A stretch of 13,424 nucleotides of DNA from Bacteroidota bacterium (GTDB lineage: Bacteria; Bacteroidota; Ignavibacteria; UBA10030; UBA8401): assembly GCA_030824175.1 (NCBI GenBank), contig JAVBYH010000393.1, positions 1 through 13,424 of the forward strand, written 5' to 3'. Every line of letters starts with the position of its first letter. Position 1 is the first letter of the stretch. The notes under the pieces are model-generated. The model made no database searches, was not told the origin of the DNA, and saw only the letters and a program-made list of their open reading frames with translations. A program made the translations under genes and the position numbers. Shown in pieces: positions 1 to 6,395 of this stretch.

Positions 1-557
1 GTGCGTTGTTAGAGAAAACATCTGTCGTGCGCGTCACCGCTCCGGCCGGGACCGATATCGTAATGCCCATTGCCGGCCGCACCGCTCATGCAAGCTCCGG
101 ACTCTTCAGAAAAAAAACCGAATCGGGAAACCTCCCCACGGGCGAGGCGTACCTCGCTCCCCTCGAAGGGAAGTCGAACGGCGTCGTCGTCGTCGACGGA
201 TCGATGGCGAGCGTCGGCATGTGCGTTACGCCGATACGCATCGAGGTCCGCGACGGGTATGCCGAAGAGATCACAGGCGGCGCGGAGGCCGAACGGCTGA
301 TCGCGCTCCTTGCGCCGCACGGACGCGACGGACGGAACGTCGCTGAGTTCGGCATCGGCACCAACGACAAGGCGATCCTCACCGGCGTCATCCTTGAGGA
401 TGAAAAAGTGATGGGCACCATTCATATCGCATTCGGCGACAACAAATCGATGGGCGGCACAGTTCGCGCCGCGAGCCATCTCGACGGGCTCATTACGGCA
501 CCGACGGTCTGGTTCGACGAGACGATGATCATGCGCGACGGCAAGCTTCTCGTCTGA
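1..557 (+). CDS. Aminopeptidase, M29-like (leucyl aminopeptidase / AmpT-AmpS type), 3' part only
   Basis: The reading frame is open to the left edge (first full codon at 3) and ends with TGA at 555-557. The gene is therefore cut by the window, and the TTG at 6 is not a trustworthy start. Peptidase family M29 enzymes are cytoplasmic, cobalt- or zinc-dependent exopeptidases that remove N-terminal residues from peptides. Counting from the TTG codon, the expected metal-ligand pattern is visible: Glu47 in NLPTGEAYLAP, Glu114 in AEFGIGTN, His140 in TIHIAFGDN, and the pair His158-x-Asp160 in SHLDG. The C-terminal wording (LITAPTVWFDET...DGKLLV) is also typical of the family. The roughly 185 visible residues would be the second half of a protein usually near 320-410 residues. 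Some proteins with this fold are annotated only as uncharacterised aminopeptidases, so exact substrate preference is unknown. It is followed by two palindromic repeats, one terminator-like. Confidence 0.82.
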   Translation, partial: ALLEKTSVVRVTAPAGTDIVMPIAGRTAHASSGLFRKKTESGNLPTGEAYLAPLEGKSNGVVVVDGSMASVGMCVTPIRIEVRDGYAEEITGGAEAERLIALLAPHGRDGRNVAEFGIGTNDKAILTGVILEDEKVMGTIHIAFGDNKSMGGTVRAASHLDGLITAPTVWFDETMIMRDGKLLV

Positions 558-565
558 TTTTTATG

Positions 566-590
566 TGTAGGGCGAAATGATATTGCGCCC
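566..590 (+). repeat. REP-like palindrome, copy 1
   Basis: TGTA (566-569) leads into arm GGGCGAAAT (570-578), loop GAT (579-581) and arm ATTGCGCCC (582-590), with one mismatch between the arms. It lies 8 bases after the aminopeptidase stop codon. The same element occurs at 618, 9922 and, inverted, near the right end of the window. Confidence 0.75.
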
Positions 591-617
591 ATGCGGACCT
601 CGATTCATAGCGTTTTT

Positions 618-641
618 TGTAGGGCGAGATTCATCTCGCCC
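618..641 (+). repeat. REP-like palindrome, copy 2
   Basis: TGTA (618-621) leads into GGGCGAGAT (622-630), two loop bases TC, and ATCTCGCCC (633-641). This is a perfect 9-base inverted repeat. Both arms carry compensating changes relative to the other copies (GAAAT to GAGAT, ATTTC to ATCTC), so base pairing is kept although sequence differs. It is in the same orientation as copy 1, 52 bases downstream. Confidence 0.75.
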
Positions 642-649
642 CATTTTTT
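622..649 (+). terminator. Probable intrinsic terminator built on palindrome copy 2
   Basis: An 8-pair GC-rich stem (622-629 with 634-641) closes a four-base loop. It is followed three bases later by six T residues (644-649), the layout of a Rho-independent terminator on the plus strand. It would end transcription from the aminopeptidase gene, about 30 bases before the dinB-like start codon. No T-run follows the other three palindrome copies. Confidence 0.55.
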
Positions 650-668
650 CACGATTGCATACTTAACG

Positions 669-675
669 AAGGAGG
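669..675 (+). promoter_or_regulatory. Strong Shine-Dalgarno for the DinB-like gene
   Basis: AAGGAGG, four bases before the ATG at 680. It is a near-complete match to the anti-Shine-Dalgarno sequence, which fixes the start of the DinB-like gene and shows the host uses Shine-Dalgarno initiation for at least some genes. Confidence 0.7.
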
Positions 676-679
676 CACC

Positions 680-1180
680 ATGTTCAGGACGATGGACGAT
701 TTTTTCGCCATTTGGAAGATGGAAAGCGACGCGACGATGAAAATATTCAACGCGCTGTCGGACACCGCGCTCAGCCAGCAGGTGAACAAGGATGGCCGCA
801 CGGTGTACACGCTCGCATGGCACATCATCAAGACGCTCAGCGAAATGATGGAACATGCCGGACTCAAGGTCGACGCGCCGCCGATGAACGGAACGGTCCC
901 GCACAAGGCGCTGAAGATCGTCGAAGCCTATGAACGCATGTCCCTCTCGCTGGCAAAGGCCCTGAAGAAAAACTGGACGGATGCGATGCTTGCCGAGGAG
1001 GTGCCGATGTACGGGGAGAAGTGGACGCGATCGCAGGTGCTCAATGCGCTCGTGTCGCATCAGATCCATCACCGCGGCCAGATCACCGTCCTCATGCGTC
1101 AGGCAGGCTTGAAAGTGCCGGGCGTCTATGGACCCGCGCGCGAAGAGTGGGCGGCCATGGGCATGGCGCCGCAGGAGTAG
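680..1180 (+). CDS. DinB family protein
   Basis: A 166-residue protein with the DinB/YfiT four-helix-bundle signature. One histidine sits in helix 2 (His48 in TLAWHII), and an HxxxH pair lies in the third long helix (His127 and His131 in SHQIHHRGQ). In this family the three histidines bind a divalent metal, usually nickel or zinc. The tail around residues 139-156 (MRQAGLKVPGVYGP...) is the usual family continuation. Some members are thiol-dependent transferases using bacillithiol or mycothiol, and the founding member is DNA-damage inducible in Bacillus, but most have no known reaction. No signal peptide is present, so it should be cytoplasmic. The start is set by AAGGAGG at 669-675. It is the first gene of a close run; the next coding region begins 5 bases after its stop. 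Confidence 0.88.
   Translation: MFRTMDDFFAIWKMESDATMKIFNALSDTALSQQVNKDGRTVYTLAWHIIKTLSEMMEHAGLKVDAPPMNGTVPHKALKIVEAYERMSLSLAKALKKNWTDAMLAEEVPMYGEKWTRSQVLNALVSHQIHHRGQITVLMRQAGLKVPGVYGPAREEWAAMGMAPQE
1174..1177 (+). promoter_or_regulatory. Shine-Dalgarno that selects the GTG start of the phosphoesterase-propeller gene
   Basis: GGAG, eight bases before the GTG at 1186 and overlapping the end of the DinB-like gene. The frame stays open further upstream, but only this start gives a signal peptide, so the combination decides the start. Confidence 0.6.
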
Positions 1181-1185
1181 TCGTC

Positions 1186-3123
1186 GTGAAATTTCTTGCC
1201 GCATTTTATTTTTGTGTCGCTGCGACATCGTATTCCCAACATCAACCGTTCCGTTTCGCCTGGCTCACAGACACGCACGTGGGTTCCCCCACAGGCGAGG
1301 CTGACTTGCGGTGTGCTGTGCGGGATATCAACGGAATGACGGATGTCCCGTTCGTCATCATCTCCGGCGATGTGACGGAAATGGGGTCGACGGCGGAACT
1401 GGTGCTTGCGAAGCGGATCCTCGACGGTCTCCGGATGCCGTACCGCATCGTCCCCGGCAACCACGATACCAAATGGTCCGAATCGGGGTGCAGCGTGTTT
1501 CCGCGGCTGTGGGGCGACGATAAGTTTGTTTTCGATAGCGGAGGCTGCCGGTTCATCGCATGCACGTCCGGACCGAACATGCGCATGGGTGACGGTCATG
1601 TGCCGCAGGAAGACCTGCGCTGGCTCGATTCCGTCGTCATGCATATGCCCGATCCGGCGCAGCCGGTCATCTTCATCAATCATTACCCGCTGGACGACGG
1701 ACTGGACAACTGGTACGACGTTCTTGCGCGGATCAAACGCGTGAACACCGTCGCCGCCTTGTGCGGGCACGGGCATGTGAATCAGGCGCTTTCGTTCGAG
1801 GGCGTGCCGGGCATCATGGGACGGTCGTTGCTTCGCACAGGCTCTGTCGGCGCCGGCTATACACTTGTCGATGTCCGAAGCGACTCGATCGTCTTCACCG
1901 AACGAACGTTGCCCTTGGAGGGCCCGGCCGCGGAACGCCGCTGGCATGCCATTTTAGTCGTGCGTCGCGACTATGCGAAGGATACGGCGCGATATCCGCG
2001 GCCCGATTATTCGGTGAACACAAAAAATCCGGCCGCACGTGTGCGATGGCAGACGCAGACGGGATCGACGATCGGATGTTCACCCGCCGTTGCGGGCAGC
2101 GTCGTCATCGTGGGTACGGCGAAGGGCGTCATCGAGGCGTTTTCGGTGCGCAACGGAAAAAAATTGTGGAGCTTCGCAACAGGCGGGAGCGTGTACTCAA
2201 CGCCGGCCATCGGTCGTGTGGCCTCGCAGTCGCCGCCAGACGGGAAGGATCGCTCGCACCGTACACGCTCGTCGGTGCGGAGTGACAGCGTTCTCTGCGC
2301 CGTTGTCGGTTCCGCCGATGGCGTGCTCTATTGCCTGAACGCGGCGAACGGGAGGCTCCTGTGGAAGCATGCGGCCGATGGACCCGTGGTCGCATCGCCG
2401 CTCATCGCCGACGGCGTCGTGTATTGCGGCGGCTCGGACGGCGTGTTCCGCGCGCTTTCGCTGTCGACGGGCGAGCCCGTGTGGGAGTATCGGGGCGTCG
2501 CGGGATTCGTGGAATCGACGCCGCTGTTGTTCGACGGAAAGATCGTCTTCGGCGCGTGGGACACGTTCCTCTACGCGCTCGACGCGCGATCGGGTGTGCC
2601 TGCATGGAAATGGTCGAACGGCAGCACGGTGCGGAATCTCTCGCCGGCAGCCTGCACACCCGTCGGTGCCGACGGCAGGATTTTCATCGTGGCGCCCGAC
2701 CGGGTAATGACCGCGATCGACGCGGCAACCGGCACGACAGTCTGGCGGACGAAGGCGCACCGCGTGCGCGAGTCGATCGGATTGTCGGAAGACGCACACA
2801 CGGTCTACGCCAGGACGATGAACGATACCCTCGTCGCAGTTGCATCGGCGCCCAACGCTCCCGTCACGCTCTGGAGCCTCTCGTGCGGGTACGGATACGA
2901 CATCGCTCCTTCGATGCCCGTTGAAAAAGACGGATCGATATTTTTCGGGACGAAGAACGGCCTCGTCTACTGCATCGATGCCGGCACGCACAGGGATGCG
3001 CGACGCTTTAAGGTCGGCAATTCAATCGTCAACACTGTGCGCCCCGTTTCGTCGACGGATGTCGTCGTCTCGTCGACGCATGGAACGTTAACGCGATTAC
3101 ACTTTCTTCCAGTCTCACATTAA
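1186..3123 (+). CDS. Exported calcineurin-like metallophosphoesterase fused to a PQQ-like beta-propeller
   Basis: A 645-residue two-part protein. Residues 1-18 form a Sec signal peptide (MKFLAAFYFCVAATSYSQ). The phosphoesterase domain (about 22-245) carries the full dinuclear-metal motif set: Asp29-x-His31 (TDTH), Gly61-Asp62 (GDVTE), GNHD at 91-94, Asn165-His166 (NHYP) and His195-x-His197 (GHGH). Such domains hydrolyse phosphomono- or diesters; the natural substrate cannot be read from sequence. From about 285 to 640 there are seven or eight repeats of the PQQ-like/WD40-like propeller type, with recurring A-x-D/N-G-x-x-L/V-W strands (for example GKKLWSF, GRLLWKH, GEPVWEY). The propeller probably binds a partner or ligand rather than being catalytic. 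A charged insertion interrupts it at 344-368. The frame extends open to 1021, but that part overlaps the DinB-like gene and lacks a ribosome site. Location is likely periplasm or cell surface. Confidence 0.87.
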   Translation: MKFLAAFYFCVAATSYSQHQPFRFAWLTDTHVGSPTGEADLRCAVRDINGMTDVPFVIISGDVTEMGSTAELVLAKRILDGLRMPYRIVPGNHDTKWSESGCSVFPRLWGDDKFVFDSGGCRFIACTSGPNMRMGDGHVPQEDLRWLDSVVMHMPDPAQPVIFINHYPLDDGLDNWYDVLARIKRVNTVAALCGHGHVNQALSFEGVPGIMGRSLLRTGSVGAGYTLVDVRSDSIVFTERTLPLEGPAAERRWHAILVVRRDYAKDTARYPRPDYSVNTKNPAARVRWQTQTGSTIGCSPAVAGSVVIVGTAKGVIEAFSVRNGKKLWSFATGGSVYSTPAIGRVASQSPPDGKDRSHRTRSSVRSDSVLCAVVGSADGVLYCLNAANGRLLWKHAADGPVVASPLIADGVVYCGGSDGVFRALSLSTGEPVWEYRGVAGFVESTPLLFDGKIVFGAWDTFLYALDARSGVPAWKWSNGSTVRNLSPAACTPVGADGRIFIVAPDRVMTAIDAATGTTVWRTKAHRVRESIGLSEDAHTVYARTMNDTLVAVASAPNAPVTLWSLSCGYGYDIAPSMPVEKDGSIFFGTKNGLVYCIDAGTHRDARRFKVGNSIVNTVRPVSSTDVVVSSTHGTLTRLHFLPVSH

Positions 3124-3141
3124 AAGGATACCTCTTCGACG

Positions 3142-4458
3142 ATGAATCTAAAAATGTTTAAGTTGTCGCTCACCAAGCAGATCCTCCTCGGCCTCGTGCT
3201 CGGCGGGTTGTTGGGCTGGCTCAAACCCGACTGGGCGGTCGAGACCGCCTTCCTCCGTACGATCTTCCTCAATATGGTGAAGTCGATCATCGCGCCGCTC
3301 ATCTTTTCGAGCATTGTTGTCGGCATCGCCGGCGGCGGCTCGCTCAAGAAGGTCGGACGCATGGGTGTGAAGGCGATGGTGTATTTCGAGATCGTGACGA
3401 CGGCCGCGCTCTTCATCGGCCTGGCCGTTGTGAACGTGATGAAGCCGGGATACGGCGTCGTCCTCCAGTCGGGCACCGACGAGCTCGGCTCGCTCGCTGC
3501 GAATCATCCCAAGACGCTCATCGAGACAATCATACACATCTTTCCGCAGAGCATCATCGAATCGATGGCTCGCGGCGACGTGCTTCAGATCGTTGCATTC
3601 TCCGTGCTCTTCGCCATGGCCGTTTCCGCCCTCGGCGAAAAGGGCAAGCCGATGGTGGAATGGTGCGACAGCTTGTCGCAGGTGATGTTCAAGTTCACGG
3701 GCTATGTGATGATGTTCGCCCCGTTCGGCGTGGGCGCGGCGATGGCTTCCACGATCGGACACAAGGGCGTCGGCGTGCTCGTGAACCTCGGCATGCTCGT
3801 CGGATCACTCTATATTGCGCTCATCGTCTTCGTCGTCGTCGTGCTCGGATTCGTTGCATACCTCGTGAAGCTTCCCGTGAAGCAATTTCTGCGCGCGGTA
3901 AAGGAACCGTTCACGATCGCATTCGCTACCACATCGAGCGAATCGGCCCTGCCCAAGGCGATGGAAGTGATGGAACGCCTCGGCGTGCCGAAGAAGATCG
4001 TCGGCTTCGTGATGCCGACGGGCTACAGCTTCAACCTCGACGGCTCGACGCTTTACCTTGCCGTCGCGTCGGTGTTCGTCGCCCAGGCGGCCGAAACCGC
4101 GACCGGCATCCATTTTGGCTTCGACAAGCAGCTCCTCCTCATGGTCACGCTCATGATCACCTCCAAGGGCATCGCAGCCGTGCCGCGCGCATCGCTCGTG
4201 GTGCTCCTTGCGGCGCTCCATTCGTTCGGCCTGCCGCCCGAAGGCGTCATCGTCATCTTCGCCGTCGATGAGATCATGGACATGGCGCGGACCTCCGTGA
4301 ACGTGCTCGGCAACTGCCTCGCGACTGTCGTTGTCGCGCGATGGGAGGGCGAGTTCGACGACGAACGGGCCCGCGTGTTCGGCACACCCGAAGAATTTGC
4401 GTTCGACGCCGCCGCCGGCGAACCGGCATTCGCCCAGGCCGCGCTGAAGGGAGAGTAA
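3142..4458 (+). CDS. gltP: Sodium/proton-coupled glutamate/aspartate symporter (DAACS family)
   Basis: A 438-residue inner-membrane transporter of the dicarboxylate/amino acid:cation symporter family, with about eight membrane helices and two re-entrant hairpins. Hairpin 1 holds TTSSESALP (263-271), helix 7 holds NLDGS (298-302), hairpin 2 holds TSKGIAAVP (340-348), and helix 8 reads D376-EIM-D380-MA-R383-T384-SV-N387-VLG-N391. Compared with the archaeal GltPh numbering, D380 corresponds to Asp394, which holds the substrate amino group, and R383 to Arg397, which holds its side-chain carboxylate. This favours glutamate or aspartate over C4-dicarboxylates, because DctA proteins lack the Asp. 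N391 replaces the sodium-1 ligand Asp405, as in many bacterial members, so coupling may use protons. The ATG at 3142 follows AAAGGA at 3123-3128 with a long 13-base gap; an ATG at 3154 is possible. The next gene starts 3 bases after the stop. The gltP symbol denotes the family, not proven orthology. Confidence 0.88.
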   Translation: MNLKMFKLSLTKQILLGLVLGGLLGWLKPDWAVETAFLRTIFLNMVKSIIAPLIFSSIVVGIAGGGSLKKVGRMGVKAMVYFEIVTTAALFIGLAVVNVMKPGYGVVLQSGTDELGSLAANHPKTLIETIIHIFPQSIIESMARGDVLQIVAFSVLFAMAVSALGEKGKPMVEWCDSLSQVMFKFTGYVMMFAPFGVGAAMASTIGHKGVGVLVNLGMLVGSLYIALIVFVVVVLGFVAYLVKLPVKQFLRAVKEPFTIAFATTSSESALPKAMEVMERLGVPKKIVGFVMPTGYSFNLDGSTLYLAVASVFVAQAAETATGIHFGFDKQLLLMVTLMITSKGIAAVPRASLVVLLAALHSFGLPPEGVIVIFAVDEIMDMARTSVNVLGNCLATVVVARWEGEFDDERARVFGTPEEFAFDAAAGEPAFAQAALKGE

Positions 4459-4461
4459 GTC

Positions 4462-5217
4462 GTGTCACCATGGATCATCGCCCTCATCACGTTCACCACG
4501 GGCCTCGTCGCCGGGATCCTCAATACAATCGCCGGCGGCGGTGGACTCATCACCGTGCCGGTGCTCCTGGCCGTCGGACTGCCGCCCCAGTTCGCACTCG
4601 GGACGAATAAGTTTCAGGCGAGCATCGGAAGCTTCACGTCGACCTGGTACTTCGTCCGCAAGGGAGTCGTCCGCCTGGGCGAGATCAAATGGGGACTGCT
4701 GCTCACAGCCGTGGGCGCCGTCATCGGTTCGTGGACGGTGCAGCAAATCCATTCGGATCTCCTGGCGGACGTGATTCCGTTCCTCCTCCTCTCGATCGCC
4801 GTCTATTCTGTCTTCTCTCCCTCGCTCGGCCTCCGCGACGCACAGCCGAAAATGTCCGAAAAAAAATTCTACGCCATCTTCGGGTTCGGATTCGGCTTCT
4901 ATGACGGATTCTTCGGTCCCGGCGTGGGCACATTCTGGGCCATGGCATTCGTGCTCCTGCTCGGCTATAATCTCATGAAGGCTACCGCGTTCACGAAGGT
5001 GATGAACTTCACGAGCAACCTCGTTTCCTTCTTCATGTTCTGGTATGGCGGCTTCGTCCTCTTCGGCTCGGGTGTCGCCATGGCCGTCGGCCAGATGATC
5101 GGCTCCCAGATCGGATCGGTGATGGTCCTGAAGAAGGGCACGAACTTCATCCGTCCCATCTTCATCACCATGGTCATGATCACCACGCTGAAATTGATCT
5201 ACGACCGCTATTTTTAA
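4462..5217 (+). CDS. TauE/SafE family permease (YfcA-like)
   Basis: A 251-residue polytopic inner-membrane protein of the TauE/SafE (UPF0721) family, with about eight hydrophobic helices. The internal two-fold repeat of the family is visible. The first half has GILNTIAGGGGLITVP (18-33) followed by LGTNKFQAS (46-54); the second half has GFYDGFFGPGVGTF (145-158) followed by KVMNFTSN (179-186). Characterised relatives export sulfite or sulfoacetate or take up small organic sulfur compounds, but YfcA-type members have no agreed substrate, so no substrate is assigned. The GTG start is supported by AAGGGAG at 4447-4453, eight bases upstream, inside the end of the symporter gene. The 3-base gap implies translation coupled with the symporter. 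Confidence 0.87.
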   Translation: MSPWIIALITFTTGLVAGILNTIAGGGGLITVPVLLAVGLPPQFALGTNKFQASIGSFTSTWYFVRKGVVRLGEIKWGLLLTAVGAVIGSWTVQQIHSDLLADVIPFLLLSIAVYSVFSPSLGLRDAQPKMSEKKFYAIFGFGFGFYDGFFGPGVGTFWAMAFVLLLGYNLMKATAFTKVMNFTSNLVSFFMFWYGGFVLFGSGVAMAVGQMIGSQIGSVMVLKKGTNFIRPIFITMVMITTLKLIYDRYF

Positions 5218-5230
5218 CCCCTCGTGAGAA

Positions 5231-5259
5231 TTGAAAGAGCGCTAATTATACCGTATCTT
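5231..5259 (+). promoter_or_regulatory. Sigma70-type promoter of the S1/P1-like hydrolase gene
   Basis: TTGAAA (5231-5236), a 17-base spacer, then TATCTT (5254-5259). Spacing is optimal. Transcription would begin at about 5265-5267, on the ATG proposed as the start of the next gene, which suggests a leaderless transcript or use of the GTG at 5280. Confidence 0.5.
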
Positions 5260-5264
5260 GAAAG

Positions 5265-6371
5265 ATGCCTGAATCTATCGTGAAAAAATTCTCTCTCGTG
5301 TTTCTCGTCTGCGTGTTCCCCTCAGTGGTTTTCGCATGGGGCGGCACCGGGCATAAGCTCATCAATCGGAACGCCGTGATGCACCTGCCCCAATCGATGC
5401 AGCAGCTCATCGGCCAGAAGGCGTATCTCGAGGCGCATGCGTCCGATCCTGATTTTATCGCACGCATCGATACCGACCATTTTATCGACATCGACGAATA
5501 CCCGAACTTTCAGAACAAGATCCTGAGCTTCGATTCGCTCACCGCGCTCTACGGGGCGGTCTACGTAACGAATGTCGGCACACTGCCGTGGACCACCGTG
5601 AGGTCGCTCGACTCGCTCACCGCACAGTTCCGCCGAGGCGACTGGACGAAGGCATACCTTACGGCGAGCTACCTCGGCCACTGGGTCGGCGACGGATACC
5701 AGCCTCTCCATTTGACGAAAAATTACGACGGCAAACTGACAGGGAATAGCGGTATCCATTCGCGCTACGAGGCGAAGATGCTCGAGGCATACCAGTCGGC
5801 GATCGCCGTCGCCAAAGATTCCGTGACGTATATCAGGGAGCCGCTCGCGTTCGTGTTTCGTTATATCGATGCGAATACAGTGTATACGGATTCGATCATG
5901 GCCGCCGACACGCAATCCAAGACCATCGCCGGCAACACGACATCGGCGCTCTATCTGTCGTCGATGTGGGTCCGCGCCGGCGCATATACGTCGAGGTTCA
6001 TCCAGCAGGGCACGATGGACCTTGCGAGCTTCTGGTACACCGCGTGGGTGAATGCCGGGCTCTTGTACAGCGTCACGGGTGTGGCCGGCAGCGAAGGCGC
6101 CGTGCCCGAAGAGTTCGCGCTCCTGCCCAATTATCCGAATCCGTTCAATCCGTCGACGAATCTCCGGTTCACGATCGGCTCCGCACAGCATGTCCGGCTC
6201 CACGTCTACGACGTGCTCGGCCGCAGCGTGGTGTCGCTCATCGACCGTGAACTCGCCGCCGGAACACATGCGATTCAATGGAACGCGGCGGGATTGCCCG
6301 GCGGCGTCTACTACTGCCGCATGACGGCGGGGAGCGAGAGCGCCGTGCTGCCGATGGTGCTGCAGAAATGA
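5265..6371 (+). CDS. Exported S1/P1 nuclease / zinc phospholipase C-like hydrolase with T9SS sorting domain
   Basis: A 368-residue protein. Residues 1-24 are a signal peptide ending VVFA, so the mature protein starts with Trp25. In this family the N-terminal Trp itself ligates zinc. The remaining zinc ligands fit: His30 (GTGH, mature position 6 as in P1 nuclease), Asp61 or Asp63, His72 (DTDHF), His139 and Asp143 (GHWVGD), His149 (PLH), and His165 with Glu169 (HSRYE). The last HxxxE pair resembles Bacillus-type phospholipase C, while S1/P1 nucleases have HxxxD, so the choice between nucleic acid and phospholipid substrate stays open. Residues about 289-368 form a T9SS type A sorting domain (YPNPFNPST, VYDVLGR, GGVYYCRM), implying passage through the outer membrane and surface attachment or release. 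No Shine-Dalgarno precedes the ATG. GTG at 5280 would give a shorter, also valid signal peptide (MKKFSLVFLV). Confidence 0.86.
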   Translation: MPESIVKKFSLVFLVCVFPSVVFAWGGTGHKLINRNAVMHLPQSMQQLIGQKAYLEAHASDPDFIARIDTDHFIDIDEYPNFQNKILSFDSLTALYGAVYVTNVGTLPWTTVRSLDSLTAQFRRGDWTKAYLTASYLGHWVGDGYQPLHLTKNYDGKLTGNSGIHSRYEAKMLEAYQSAIAVAKDSVTYIREPLAFVFRYIDANTVYTDSIMAADTQSKTIAGNTTSALYLSSMWVRAGAYTSRFIQQGTMDLASFWYTAWVNAGLLYSVTGVAGSEGAVPEEFALLPNYPNPFNPSTNLRFTIGSAQHVRLHVYDVLGRSVVSLIDRELAAGTHAIQWNAAGLPGGVYYCRMTAGSESAVLPMVLQK

Positions 6372-6380
6372 CGGACATCT

Positions 6381-6387
6381 AAAAGGA
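6381..6387 (+). promoter_or_regulatory. Shine-Dalgarno selecting the ATG at 6396
   Basis: AAAAGGA lies eight bases before ATG 6396. It overlaps ATG 6387 itself and so cannot serve that codon. This places the start three codons inside the longest frame. Confidence 0.6.
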
Positions 6388-6395
6388 TGGGACGC

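Noticed and set aside
566..649. The two adjacent palindromes as a CRISPR array or tandem-repeat locus
   Set aside because: Only two units with differing sequence and a non-repeated gap of about 27 bases; the same element also occurs singly elsewhere, so it is a dispersed repeat.
1021..1185. Upstream extension of the phosphoesterase-propeller frame
   Set aside because: It overlaps the C-terminal part of the DinB-like gene in another frame, has no ribosome site, and would bury the signal peptide that begins at 1186.
1126..1947. Minus-strand open frame opposite the phosphoesterase domain
   Set aside because: It covers the conserved metal-binding motifs of the plus-strand gene and shows no domain of its own.
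6387..6395. ATG at 6387 as start of the transglutaminase-like gene
   Set aside because: The only Shine-Dalgarno (6381-6387) touches this ATG but is ideally spaced for ATG 6396.
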